NCBI RefSeq assembly: GCF_033568475.1 | Contig: NC_133123.1 | Coordinates: 136,794,242 to 136,858,241 of the forward strand | From: Henckelia pumila | Lineage: Eukaryota > Streptophyta > Magnoliopsida > Lamiales > Gesneriaceae | Reading direction: 5' to 3' | DNA length: 64,000 bases | Part shown: in pieces, positions 1-11,328 of the stretch | Position numbering within the stretch: position 1 is the first letter of the stretch | Layout of the letters: each line of letters begins with the position of its first letter | Translations under genes and position numbers: made by a program | Notes under the pieces: generated by a model | What the model saw: only the letters and a program-made list of their open reading frames with translations | The model's database searches: none | Told to the model about the DNA's origin: nothing

Positions 1-1194
1 TAAAATGACTTCCCCCATCACTTATTATAGCTCTAGGTATTCCAAATCGACTAAAAATATTTTCTTTCAAAAATTTTATCACAACTTTATGATCATTAGT
101 TCTACATGCAATTGCTTCAATCCATTTTGAAACATAATCGACAGCTACTAAAATATAAGTGAATCCAAAAGATAATGGAAATGGACCCATAAAATCTATT
201 CCCCAACTGTCAAATATTTCAATAATCATGATTGGATTTAAAGGCATCATGTTTCGTTTTGAAATTGAACCCATTTTCTGACAATTTTCACAAGATTTGC
301 AAAATGAATGTGTATCTTTGAATAAAGAAGGCCAATAAAATCCACATTGAAAGATTTTTGCAGCTGTTTTCTTTGACGAAAAATGACCTCCACATGCCTC
401 AGAATGACAAAATTTAATGACACTACTTACCTCATTGTCGGGTATGCATCGTCGAAAAATTTGATCAGGACAATACTTAAACAAATAAGGATCATCCCAA
501 TAAAATTTTTTGACCTCTTTCAAGAATTTATTTTTATCTTGTGAACTCCAATGAGAAGGCATTTTATTTGTCACAAGAAAATTTACAATATTAGCAAACC
601 AAGGCATAGTAGTAGCATAAAATAGTTGATCATCCGGAAAATTTTCATTTATTGGTATTTCATTTTGAGATGATTTAGAAATTATTCTTGATAAATGATC
701 GGCTACTACATTTTCTTTTCCTTTTTTATCTTTTATTACAAGATCAAATTCTTGTAACAACAAAATCCATCTTATTAATCTCGGCTTAGCATCTTGTTTA
801 TTTGATAAATATTTTATGGCAGAATGATCAGTGTAAACAATAGTAGTAGAACCAATTAAATAGGATCGAAATTTATCTAATGCAAACACTACTGAAAGTA
901 ATTCTTTTTCAGTTGTTGAATAATTGATTTGAGCACTATTTAAGGTTCTACTTGCATAATAGATCACATAAGGTTTACCTTCTTTTCTTTGTCCTAACAC
1001 GGCTCCTACAGCATAATCACTTGCATCACACATTAATTCAAATGGTAAAGACCAATCAGGAGGTTGTAAAATAGGTGATGTAGTTAAAAGATTAATTATT
1101 TTTTTAAAAGCAGTTTCACATTCTTGAGTCCATTCAAATTGTGCATCTTTTGTTAAAAGATTTGAAATTGGTTTCGATATTATGCTAAAAATTT
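1..1194 (-). pseudogene. Athila-1 pol, RNase H and integrase part (partial, frame-shifted)
   Basis: Conceptual translation of the minus strand gives a continuous RNase H (TDHSAIKYL around 800-830, followed by VVADHLSRI) and the integrase H2C2 zinc region ([16 protein letters not shown] around 365-415, then CKSCENCQ). The integrase core begins at GIDFMGPFP near 190-205, and its second catalytic Asp is in ISDGGSHF at the window edge. It is out of frame with the upstream gag-pol ORF by one break near 1190, where the frame changes just after the RT/RNase H junction motif GFYRRF. A 2-base loss in an A/T run is the simplest explanation. The catalytic Glu and the C-terminus are outside the window. 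Confidence 0.85.
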
Positions 1195-4100
1195 TTAAAT
1201 CGTCTATAAAATCCCGCATGACCCAAAAATGATCGAATTTCTTTGATCGTGTTTGGTGATGGTAGATTAGCAATAACATCAACCTTAGCTTTATCAACTT
1301 CAATTCCTTTTTCAGATATGACATGCCCTAACACAATTCCGGATTTAACCATGTAGTGACATTTTTCCCAATTTAAAACAAGATTTTTTTCTTCACATCT
1401 TTTTAAAACTTCTTCCAAATTTTTAAGACAGTTTTCAAATGAGTTTCCAAAAACAGTTATATCATCCATAAAAACTTCCACAAATTCTTCAATCATGTCA
1501 CTAAAAATACTTAGCATGCATCTTTGAAAAGTAGCCAGGGCATTACATAAACCAAATGGCATTCTTTTAAAAGCAAAAGTTCCGAACGGACAAGTGAAAG
1601 TAGTTTTTTCTTGATCTTCTAATGATATTGGTATTTGATAATACCCCGAATACCCATCAAGAAAACAATAATAAGGATTACCTGCCACTTTCTCTAAAAT
1701 TTGATCTAAAAATGGTAACGGAAAGTGATCTTTTCTAGTTGCATCATTTAATTTTCTATAATCAATGCACATACGCCAACTAGATGGAATCCTAGCTTGT
1801 AATAATTCTCCCTTTTCATTTTTTATAACAGTGATGCCTGATTTTTTTGGTACTACTTGTGTTGGACTTACCCATTTACTATCCGAGATTGGATAAATAA
1901 TTCCGGCATCTAATAGTTTTAAAACTTCATTTTTAACAACTTCTTTCATGTGTGGATTTAATCTTCTTTGTGGTTGTTGATATGTTTTAGCATTTTCTTC
2001 CAAATGAATTCTATGTGTGCAGATTAAAGGATTTATACCTTTTATATCTTGCAAAGTCCATCCAATTGCATTTTTGTGTTTTTTAAGTAGTGTTATTAAA
2101 TCTTCTTCTTGTTTTGGTAAGAGGGTAGAAGATATTACAATAGGATATGTTTGATTTTCACCAAGAAAAGCATATTTTAGTTCTATTGGCAAGGGTTTTA
2201 ATTCAAGTTTTGGATGATCATTTTCTTTTACTTCTTCAAGTTCATTAATTTCTTCAAATAACTTTGATTTAAAAACATTTTTTGAATCAAAACTTTCCAC
2301 TAAACAAACTTCAGATTGTTGATTTAAGTTTTCTTGGTGTATATTTTCTTCCACAATTGTTTCTATTGCATTATCATCTTCATCTTCATTAATACTTGGT
2401 TGTTTACATAAATTGAACACATTAAGTTCTAAAGTCATATTTCCAAAAGACAATTTCATTATTCCATTTCGACAATTAATTAAAGCATTTGAAGTTGCTA
2501 GAAATGGACGTCCCAATATTACTGGAATTTCGTTATGTACTTCTATTGGTTGTGTATCCAAGACAATAAAATCCACAGGATATATGAATTTATCGACTTG
2601 AACTAACACATCTTCTACGATACCTCTAGGTATTTTGATTGACCTATCGGCTAGTAAAAGAGTAACAGATGTAGGTTTTAAATCTCCCAACTTAAGCTTT
2701 TCATAAACTGAATAAGGAATTAAATTCACACTTGCTCCCAAATCTAACAAAGCTTTTTTAATTTTATTTTTTCCAATAATACATGAAATTGTTGGACAAC
2801 CGGGATCTTTATATTTCAAAGTAGAATTATTTTGAATAATAGAACTTACTTGCTCCGTTAAGAACGCTTTCTTCTTTACATGCAATTGTCTTTTTACAGT
2901 ACATAAATCTTTTAAAAACTTTGCATAAGAAGGCACTTGTTTAATAGCATCTAATAATGGAATATTTATTTTTACTTGTTTAAAAACTTCATAAATATCA
3001 GAATCATTTTTTTGTTTTTTATTATTAACTAATGCATGAGGGAAAGGAACATGCTTATTTGACTCACATATTATTTCAGATAATTTATCATCAACTTTCT
3101 TAATCTTAGGACTCAAAGTATCATCTTTCTCGAAAGTATCAAGATTTTCATCCTTACTCTTTGAGTTTGACTGATCTTTGTTTTCATCACTATATGGATC
3201 ATTAACTATTTTACCACTTCTAAGAGTAATAACAGATTTTACTTGATCAAATTTTTCTTGATTTTGATTTTTAGGATTAGGTTGTGGTTGAGATGGAAAT
3301 TTTCCTTTTTCATGAATATTAAGTGCAGATGCAAATTTTGCAAGAGTTTCTTTCAAATCATTCATAGATTGAATGTTTTGAATATTGATAGACTCTTGCT
3401 TTTGAATGTATGCATGAATTTCATCTTCAAAATTTTTTCTTGGAGGTGGGATATAAGGAGCATAACCTTGATGACTTTGGTTATTTTGAAAAGGTTGTTG
3501 TGAAGGTTGTGCATTATTATCGTTCCTCCAACTAAAATTGGGATGATTTCTCCAACCAGGATTGTATGTTTGTGAAAAAGGATCTAATATTGGTTTTTTA
3601 AAATTGTTAACATAATTGGCTTGTTCATGGAGACATTCTTTAAATGAAGGCAAAGTAGGACAATTTTTTGTAAGATGATCATGTGTGTCACATATATGAC
3701 AAACAATTTCTTGAACACTTTTTAATTGATCACTCTTTTTCATTTCTAATGACTCGATTTTTCTTGCTAAATATGCAAGTTTAGCTTGAATATCTACATC
3801 ATCTTTAAGATGATAAATACCACCCCCATTTGTTGAATTATTGGTTTTACTTGGTGGTTCAATTGAGCCTATATTATCCCAATTTTGAGCATTTTCTGCT
3901 AATGACTCCAAATATTCCATAGCTTCATTTGGGTTTTTATCTTCAAAAGTTCCATTACACATGAATTCTATCATTTGCCTATCTTTAGGTATTAAACCTT
4001 CATAAAAGTGAGAAATTATTCTCCATATTTCAAAACCATGATGTGGGCATGTATTAAGTAACTCTTTATATCTATCCCAACATTGATAAAATGTTTCCCC

Positions 4101-4625
4101 TTGTTTTTGAGAAAAAGTTGTAATTTGTCTTTTAAAAGAGTTTGTTCTATGGGAAGGAAAAAACTTTTTTAGAAATTGTTGTTGCATTTCTTCCCATGAT
4201 CTTATTGAACTTGATCTCAAATTTTGCAACCATGTTTTAGCTTTATCTTTTAAGGAAAAAGGGAAAAGCTTTAATCGAACAGTATCCATGCTACAATTTT
4301 GATCATTATAAGTGTTGCAAACCTCCTCAAATTCTCTTAAATGCAAATATGGATTTTCAGAATCTAAGCCATGAAAATTTGGTAAAAGTTGAATGACTTG
4401 TGGCTTAAAATTGAAATTAGATGCATCAGGAGGAAAAACTAAACAAGATGGTGTACTAGTTCTTATTGGATTCATATGGTGCCTAAGTGTTCTTGGTTGT
4501 TCATGTTCTTGATGATGATTATTATTATTATTATCATCTTGATTATTAGAATTATCGTCCATGTTTAAAATATTTTCAGTTACTCGAACAAGTCTACCAC
4601 TTTGTTTACGACTCCAAACAATCAT
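1185..4625 (-). CDS. Athila-1 Gag-protease-RT polyprotein
   Basis: A 1146-codon ORF. The N-terminal part is a retrotransposon Gag ([16 protein letters not shown], then [15 protein letters not shown]) with a CCHC-like knuckle, [14 protein letters not shown], around 3680. The protease has the active-site motif [14 protein letters not shown] around 2735-2705, with the catalytic Asp in the DLGAS form usual for Athila. The RT follows, with the box [10 protein letters not shown] around 1470. The protein ends prematurely at GFYRRF because of a frame break, so RNase H and integrase are not translated with it. The start could be 4625 or the next in-frame ATG at 4563. An Asn/Asp-rich low-complexity stretch follows the second start. 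Protease and RT motifs look intact. Confidence 0.88.
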   Translation of the reverse strand: MIVWSRKQSGRLVRVTENILNMDDNSNNQDDNNNNNHHQEHEQPRTLRHHMNPIRTSTPSCLVFPPDASNFNFKPQVIQLLPNFHGLDSENPYLHLREFEEVCNTYNDQNCSMDTVRLKLFPFSLKDKAKTWLQNLRSSSIRSWEEMQQQFLKKFFPSHRTNSFKRQITTFSQKQGETFYQCWDRYKELLNTCPHHGFEIWRIISHFYEGLIPKDRQMIEFMCNGTFEDKNPNEAMEYLESLAENAQNWDNIGSIEPPSKTNNSTNGGGIYHLKDDVDIQAKLAYLARKIESLEMKKSDQLKSVQEIVCHICDTHDHLTKNCPTLPSFKECLHEQANYVNNFKKPILDPFSQTYNPGWRNHPNFSWRNDNNAQPSQQPFQNNQSHQGYAPYIPPPRKNFEDEIHAYIQKQESINIQNIQSMNDLKETLAKFASALNIHEKGKFPSQPQPNPKNQNQEKFDQVKSVITLRSGKIVNDPYSDENKDQSNSKSKDENLDTFEKDDTLSPKIKKVDDKLSEIICESNKHVPFPHALVNNKKQKNDSDIYEVFKQVKINIPLLDAIKQVPSYAKFLKDLCTVKRQLHVKKKAFLTEQVSSIIQNNSTLKYKDPGCPTISCIIGKNKIKKALLDLGASVNLIPYSVYEKLKLGDLKPTSVTLLLADRSIKIPRGIVEDVLVQVDKFIYPVDFIVLDTQPIEVHNEIPVILGRPFLATSNALINCRNGIMKLSFGNMTLELNVFNLCKQPSINEDEDDNAIETIVEENIHQENLNQQSEVCLVESFDSKNVFKSKLFEEINELEEVKENDHPKLELKPLPIELKYAFLGENQTYPIVISSTLLPKQEEDLITLLKKHKNAIGWTLQDIKGINPLICTHRIHLEENAKTYQQPQRRLNPHMKEVVKNEVLKLLDAGIIYPISDSKWVSPTQVVPKKSGITVIKNEKGELLQARIPSSWRMCIDYRKLNDATRKDHFPLPFLDQILEKVAGNPYYCFLDGYSGYYQIPISLEDQEKTTFTCPFGTFAFKRMPFGLCNALATFQRCMLSIFSDMIEEFVEVFMDDITVFGNSFENCLKNLEEVLKRCEEKNLVLNWEKCHYMVKSGIVLGHVISEKGIEVDKAKVDVIANLPSPNTIKEIRSFLGHAGFYRRFKNF

Positions 4626-4681
4626 ACAATTAAAAACAACATACTATTTACATAATAACAAAATTAAACTTAATTTATACC

Positions 4682-4699
4682 TCCCCGGCAACGGCGCCA
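4682..4699 (-). other. Primer-binding site, tRNA-Asp type
   Basis: The 18 bases TGGCGCCGTTGCCGGGGA on the minus strand are complementary to the 3' end of plant tRNA-Asp(GUC) including CCA. It lies 6 bases inside the LTR edge. This primer is typical of Athila elements. Confidence 0.9.
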
Positions 4700-4705
4700 A
4701 AAACT

Positions 4706-6495
4706 TGCTACAACTTAAATTGTAATTCACCCAAGTGTAGGTTGTCTGCAAGTAATATACTCGTGAGTACGAGATCGATCCACGGAGAGGATGTTGTAAG
4801 TTTAATTTTAGCAATAATATATTATAGATGAAAATATTATTATAAAACTTCAAATACACAAATTATGAAATTGTCAAGGTTTCAAAGGTTCATTGTTGGT
4901 TTAATTAAGATTGCTAAATAAAAATAAATAAAAGAAACTAAAATAAAAATAAACATAAAAGAACAATGAAATATTTAAACAAGTATATCATATAATATAG
5001 TTCCCACTATATTAATATCCACCGATATTTAATACATGGTACCCATAATATATATATAAATGAATAAATATAAACATAAAAAGAACAATTAAATATTTAA
5101 ACAAGTATATCATATAATATAGTTTCCACTATATTAATATCCACCGATATTTAATACATGGTACCCATAATATATATATAAATGCATAAATATAAATTGA
5201 CATAAAAGTAAATGTTAGATCAAATCACAATATTTTATTTAGAACAACCGGCAGAGCCACGCTATCGTCTAAATAAAATATATGACTTTATGTTAGATGC
5301 GATAAAGTAAATGTTAGTTGCGGAAAAGTAAAAGTTAGATGCGAGAAAGTAAATGTTAGTTGCGGAAAAGTAAATGTTAGTTGCGATAAAGTAAAAGTTA
5401 GATGCGATAAAGTAAATGTTAGTTCAAATCACAATATATTATTTAGAACAACCGACAGTGTCACGCTATCGTCTAAATAATATATATGACTTTATTATAA
5501 ATAATACATATATTTATAGTATATAATTATTGTAGTAATTATTGTATCATATTTGACAACAAATCAAGGTAACCACATTCAAGGTACCAAGCATTTGATG
5601 TAAATAGATAACAACAAATCATCCAAAATTATACCTACAAATAAAGATCAATTAGTAAAAATAAAAATAGAAAAGAAAAGAATATACAAAATATAGACAA
5701 TCTTACTTGACCAACAATGAAACCTTTTCACCTTGACATAAAAAGATTTAGCTTTCCATGAACATGAAACTCAAGAATAAAGATAAAAGAAATTTCATAC
5801 TTGAACTTGAGAAACTTGCACACTCAAACTTTTATTCTCACACACACAATATTTATTTTACAAATGAAGAATTCTCTACACTCTTGCACACTACAAAGCT
5901 TATACAACACATCTATTTATAGGCCAAATGAGAGGAAGATTCCAAGGCTCATTAAATGTGAAATAGTAAAGTTGGTGGGTGCTTGTCTCCTTGAATGTCA
6001 ATACCATGACCCAACTTTAATTGGCATGTTTGATGCCTTAGACCACCGATTCAGCCTTTCTTTTCAACATAGAACACGTAGGATATTTTGTGTAGATGTG
6101 TTTGGACAACTCATTCACCCCTTTTGGATAAAATATGAAATACTTATGATATTTTTACTCCAAGCTGGTCATAGTAAAAGTAAATCTATCTCCAATTTGA
6201 TGTTTTATTATTTTGATCATCTTAATGAAGTTTTTGGAATTTCTTGTCTTCTACAAAGTTGAAGATGCCTCTTTTGTGATTCTACAGGTTTTGAGATTAC
6301 TCCATTATGACCACTGTAGCTTGAGTAATTTTATTTTTACCAAACCTGCGCAAACCGTAAAATACAACATTTTAGTAAAACATTTAAATATAAACACATA
6401 ACACTAAAATAATACAACTTCATAATTTTAATTAAAATTAAATTTTAAAACACACTTTTTAACATATAAATAATTACAAATTTTAAGTTTCATCA
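4706..6495 (-). repeat. Athila-1 5' LTR (1790 bp)
   Basis: The edge next to the primer-binding site reads TGCTACAAC on the plus strand, and the far edge ends ...TTTCATCA at 6495, giving TG...CA termini. Exactly at 6496 the sequence becomes homologous to an internal point of the Tekay-1 LTR. No other copy of the LTR is in the window, so the length is inferred from these edges. Short plus-strand ORFs within it (such as 5801-6262) show no recognisable domain and are not called. Confidence 0.75.
4948..5500. repeat. Tandem and dispersed repeats inside the Athila LTR
   Basis: Three layers are visible. A unit of about 120 bp is duplicated in tandem (about 4948-5066 and 5069-5185), both copies containing the string AATATCCACCGATATTTAAT. 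A unit of about 70 bp containing AGAACAACCG and CACGCTATCGTCTAAATAA occurs twice (about 5220-5290 and 5413-5495). Between them lie about nine copies of a 15-20-bp unit with core GTTAG(T/A)TGCG(A/G) and AAAGTAAATGTTAG (about 5205-5425). Confidence 0.8.
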
Positions 6496-6710
6496 GTTGG
6501 CCAGCTGGAGCTTCGTCTAGGTTTTATTACTGTTGTTTGAGTTTATACAGCTATTCGATTTGGTTGTATATTATTGGATAATTACAGATTCCTTTACTTG
6601 GGATTGTATAATGTTATTGGATTCCGCAGTTTTATTCTGATATCTGTTTATTTAAGTTAATTGCATGCATAAGTTCTGTTTAGTAGGTGATCCGGGTAAG
6701 GGTCACTACA
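6496..6710 (+). repeat. Tekay-1 5' LTR remnant (last 215 bp)
   Basis: Nearly identical to 12453-12667, the end of the 3' LTR, including the terminal GGTCACTACA. The first 1.12 kb of the LTR is absent here and should lie to the left of the Athila insertion. Confidence 0.92.
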
Positions 6711-6714
6711 TTTA

Positions 6715-6726
6715 TGGTATCAGAGC
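6715..6726 (+). other. Primer-binding site, initiator tRNA-Met type (Tekay-1)
   Basis: TGGTATCAGAGC, complementary to the 3' end of tRNA-iMet, starts 4 bases after the LTR end. Confidence 0.92.
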
Positions 6727-6775
6727 ATGCAAAAGAATTCTTGGGATTTAGTCTCATCTTGAGGTATTTTTGTAG

Positions 6776-9700
6776 ATGTCAAATCGTGACGACTAGAGTT
6801 CTCATGGCAGTGTTGGTGGGCGTTGGGGTGATGCCGACCGGGAGCCTCGTCGAGAACGACGTCATCGTCATCATGACGACGAGCGTTTCACTGTGCGTCG
6901 ATTCTTAGCTATGGGTCCGAAGCCCTTAGTTGGAGGTGATTCTCCGGAGGATGCGGAGAACTGGTTAGACCGCATGGAGACGACTTTTCAGACTTTCCAA
7001 TGCACCGATGAGCAGAAGGTGGAGACCCTTGGCTATCTTCTGGATGGGCGTGCGCGCAGGTGGTGGAGGTTTACTTCTACACCTTTTGTTGCGGCGAGAG
7101 GAGTGGCCACCTGGGCCGAGTTTCGCACAGCTTTCCAAAAGCGGTATTTTCCTCCTGCACTCCGACAGTCGAAGGCAGGCGAGCTACTGAGTCTGCGACA
7201 GGGAACCATGTCTATCGATGAGTATCAGCAGAGGTTCTTTGATCTGCTATCCTATTGCCCCGAGATTGCTGATAGCTCAGAGATGAAGTATAATCTGTTT
7301 CTTCAGGGCCTTAACCCTGAGATCCATGACCGTGTGGCGGTTGGCGACGACATGTCCTACGAGGGTTTGGTGAGCCGTTGTCATCAGGCAGAGGACAGCA
7401 TTCGGCGGAACAGGTCTTTCCCTCAGTCGAGGCCTGCTAGTTCTTTGGGTCCCCGTGCCCAAAATTTCAAGAAGTCTGGATCTTCTTCTTCCTCTGGTTC
7501 TGGAGGTATTGTCCGTTATGGTAAGAAGGACAAGTGTGATCACTGTGGGAAGAACCATCCATCCGACAAGTGCCGTAGAGCTTCTGGAGCTTGTTTCCGT
7601 TGTGGAGAGACTGGTCATATCCGGAGAGATTGTCCAATGTCTGGGGGAGGTGGTTCTGGTTCTGGTTCAGGATCGGGTTCTCAGGCTACCGTACAGCAGA
7701 GGTCGCAGGGACAGTCTGCTGGGAGTTCTCATTTGAGGCCACGAGCTTCTGGCCAGGTGTTTGCCCTGAGACATGATCAGGCTGTGGAGGAGAATGAGAA
7801 AGTCATCGCAGGTACATTTATGCTTTATGGTATACCTGCTCTTGTACTTATTGACACTGGTGCATCTCATTCCTTCATTTCTGCACGTTTTGTTAAAAGG
7901 CATAAGTTACCATGCATTGCACTAGACGTAGTGATGTCTGTTTCTACTCCGACGGGCCAATCTGCTTTGGCTAAGCGTCTAGTGATGGGTTGCCCTTTAG
8001 AGTTCGAAGGGAACGTTCTGTTGGCGAATCTCATGGTCCTGGCGATGGACGACTTTGATTGCATTCTGGGAATAGATGTGCTGACTACCTATCGAGCTTC
8101 AGTGGACTGCTATCAGAGATTAGTACGCTTTCATCCGGAAGGGAGTGAGAGTTGGTTTTTTTATGGTGAGGGAGCGCGACCCCCGATGCCTTTGGTATCC
8201 GCTTTGAGAGCCTGTCGAGCTCTAGAGTCTGGCGGGGAAGGCTTCCTTATCTATGCAGTTGATTTGTCCGCTAAGAGTATTGGGATAGAGAGAATTCCTG
8301 TTGTGGATGAATTTCCAGATGTGTTTTCTGATGAGATTCCGGGCTTTCCTCCTGTTAGGGAAGTCGAGTTTGGCATAGAGTTGATGCCGGGTACTTCGCC
8401 TATTTCTAGAGCACCGTATCGTCTGGCTCCGTCAGAGATGCGTGAGTTAAAGAATCAGCTACAGGATCTTTTGGACAAGGGGTACATTCGTCCTAGTGTA
8501 TCTCCTTGGGGAGCTCCTGTTCTCTTCGTGAAGAAGAAGGATGGGTCGATGCGGCTGTGCATTGACTATCGGCAGCTGAATCGAGTGACTGTGAAGAACA
8601 AGTATCCGTTGCCTCGTGTTGATGACTTGTTTGATCAGCTGCAGGGCACATCAATTTACTCCAAGATTGACTTGAGATCTGGGTATCATCAGTTGAGAGT
8701 CCGTGATCAGGACGTAGCCAAGACTGCATTCCGTACTCGCTATGGGCATTACGAGTTCCTAGTGATGCCATTTGGTTTGACTAATGCGCCGGCTATATTC
8801 ATGGATCTGATGAACCGTGTCTTCAGGGAGTATTTGGACAAGTTTGTCGTGGTCTTCATTGACGACATCCTGGTTTATTCGCGTAATACGAAAGAGCATG
8901 TTTCTCACTTGCGGTTGGTACTGCAGACTCTTCGAGATGAGCAATTGTACGCCAAGCTGAGCAAGTGTGAGTTCTGGATGGATAGAGTGGTTTTTCTTGG
9001 CCATATCATATCCAGGGAGGGGATTTCTGTTGATCCAAGCAAGATTGAAGCGGTACTTAATTGGTCGCGTCCGACGACAGTTGCTGAGATCCGTAGTTTT
9101 CTGGGTCTAGCAGGGTATTATCGTCGCTTCATTCTGAACTTCTCTCAGTTAGCTCGACCGTTGACGCAGCTTACCCGCAAGGGTGTGGATTTTGAGTGGT
9201 CCTCCGAGTGTGAGGAGAATTTCCGTGAGCTTCGACGGCGGTTGACTTCTGCGCCGGTGTTAGCATTACCGTCAGGATCTGGAGGGTATGTAGTTTACAC
9301 GGATGCTTCTCTTCAGGGGTTAGGTTGTGTCCTGACTCAGAATGGGCATGCGATCGCATACGCTTCTAGACTGCTGAAGCTTCACGAGGACAACTACCCA
9401 GTCCATGATTTGGAATTGGCAGCCATTGTGTTCGCTTTGAAGATCTGGCGTCATTATCTTTATGGCGAGAAATTTGAGATCTTCACCGACCATAAGAGTC
9501 TCAAGTATTTGTTCACTCAGGCAGAATTGAACATGAGACAGAGACGTTGGATAGACTTGCTTAAGGACTATGATTGCGAGATTAAGTACCATCCGGGAGC
9601 TGCTAATCTCACCGCTGATGCTTTGAGTCGCAAGGTGCGACTATCCGCACTTCAGACTTGTTCGATGTCTAGTGCGATCAGTGACTGTTGTACTTCAGGT

Positions 9701-11193
9701 TTTACCTTCAAGCATAAGAAAGGTATGCAGAGTATCCAGATGTTTGCGATATTATCTGAGCCAGCCTTGTATTCGCGGATCCGAGATGCTCAGATGTCTG
9801 ATTCAAAGACCCAGCGTTTAGCTCGTCTAGCTAACGAGGGTAGCTCGTCTGGATTTCATTATCAGTCAGATGGCTTTCTGTGTTTGTCTGGTAGGCTTGT
9901 GATTCCACATGATGAAGAGTTAGCGAGAGGAGATTTTATCTCAGGCACATCGCACTAAGTTGAGTATTCATCCTGGGAGCAACAAGATGTACAAGGATCT
10001 ACGTACTCGTTTCTGGTGGAAGGGAATGAAACGCAGTGTTTATCAGTTTGTTTCGAGATGTTTGGTGTGTCAACAGGTCAAGGCAGAGCACCGACGACCT
10101 GGAGGATTGCTTCACAGTCTGCCTATTCCTGAATGGAAATGGGAGTTTATCACTATGGACTTTGTGACCCATTTGCCGGTATCCCCGAGGAACTGTGATG
10201 CTATCTGGGTGGTGGTGGACCGACTCACCAAAGTCAGCGCATTTCATTGCCTATAGCCGAGAGTACTCTGTGGATCGCATGGCACGGATGTACATTCAGG
10301 AGATCGTCCGACTTCATGGAGTGCCTGTGAGCATTGTCAGCGATCGGGACCCCAGGTTTACTTCTAGATTCTGGGGGAGTGTTCAGCGTGCGATGGGTAC
10401 TACTCTCAGTTTGAGTACAGCCTATCATCTGGAGACTGATGGTCAGTCAGAGCGCACTATCCGTACGTTAGAAGATATGCTTAGAGCGTGCGTCATGGAT
10501 TTTGGTTCAGCCTGGCAGGATCATTTGCCGTTGATCGAGTTCGCTTACAACAACAGCTATCACACTAGTATTGGGATGGGACCTTTTGAAGCGTTGTATG
10601 GGCGACGTTGTCGTACTCCACTCTTCTGGGAAGAAGTGGGGGAGAGACAGGCTGAAGGACCGGAGTTTATCCAGCAGGCGATAAACATTGTTGATCAGAT
10701 CAAGAAACGGATTAAGACTGCACAGGATCGTCAGGCCAGTTATGCTAATATCAAGCGTAGGCCTTTGCAGTTCGAGGTCGGGGAGAAAGTGTTTTTGAGA
10801 GTGTCACCTTTCCGCAAGATTCTCAGATTTGGCCTTAAGGGCAAGTTGTCTCCCAGATTTATCGGTCCGTTTGAGATCTTGGAGAGTATTGGCAATTTGG
10901 CTTATCGACTAGCATTGCCACCGCATCTATCCAGCATTCACGACGTGTTCCACGTATCTTTGTTGCGACGGTATGTGGCAGATGAATCTCATATTCTGCA
11001 GCGATCTGAGGTTCAGGTAGACAAGGATTTGACTTATGTTGAGAAACCTCTTCGTATCCTTGATTATAAGGATAAGGTTTTACGGAACAAAGTCATTCCT
11101 TTAGTTTTAGTTCAGTGGCAGCGCCGAGGCACTGAGGAAGCTACTTGGGAGCTTGAGGACAGGATGCGTAAAGACCATCCTGAGTTGTTTTGA
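6776..11193 (+). pseudogene. Tekay-1 Gag-Pol polyprotein with chromodomain (one stop, two frameshifts)
   Basis: The likely start is ATG 6776, but codon 7 is TAG (6794), probably a CAG to TAG change; the frame is then open from 6797 to 9958. Domains in order: Gag; zinc knuckle [14 protein letters not shown] near 7595; protease [12 protein letters not shown] near 7850; RT with [10 protein letters not shown] near 8855; RNase H with YTDAS near 9297. The integrase is broken twice. One extra base near 9930 ends the first ORF, and one extra G in ACCAAAGTCAGCG near 10228 shifts the frame again. The last ORF holds the integrase core, the GPF motif FIGPFEILE near 10860 and a chromodomain around 11030-11180 (VQWQRRGTEEATWELE). 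All catalytic motifs seen are intact, so decay is recent. Confidence 0.92.
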
Positions 11194-11315
11194 TTTCATT
11201 CTTTAAGTTGTGTTCAGTTGCAAACTCTGTAAACGTTTGATTTGAATAAAGAATGTTTCTAATTTCTGTATTTGCATTCGGTACTTAAGATCTGATTTCG
11301 AGGACAAAATATCTT

Positions 11316-11328
11316 AAGTGGGGGAGAA
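11316..11328 (+). other. Polypurine tract of Tekay-1
   Basis: AAGTGGGGGAGAA directly precedes the 3' LTR start TGTAGTAGCCC. It would prime plus-strand synthesis. Confidence 0.88.

Larger units (their letters stand above)
1..6495 (-). mobile_element. Athila-type Ty3/gypsy retrotransposon (Athila-1), left end outside window
   Basis: Read on the minus strand the order is 5' LTR (4706-6495), primer-binding site (4682-4699), gag, protease, RT, RNase H and integrase. Integrase runs off the left edge, so the 3' LTR lies outside the window. The tRNA-Asp primer site, the DLGAS protease motif and the long LTR fit the Athila/Tat branch of Ty3/gypsy. The LTR starts TG and ends CA (plus-strand reading) and abuts a truncated Tekay LTR at 6496, which suggests that this element inserted into that LTR. 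A reading-frame break near 1190 makes it non-autonomous. Confidence 0.88.

Noticed and set aside
4682-4699. Possible tRNA-Asp gene fragment
   Set aside because: It is an 18-base match to the tRNA 3' end placed 6 bp from an LTR edge, so it is a primer-binding site.
5801-6262. 153-codon plus-strand ORF
   Set aside because: It lies within the Athila LTR, antisense to the element, with no recognisable domain or codon bias.
7277-7618. Antisense ORFs across Tekay-1 gag and pol
   Set aside because: They are shadows of a GC-rich coding region; the plus strand holds conserved Gag-Pol motifs in one frame.
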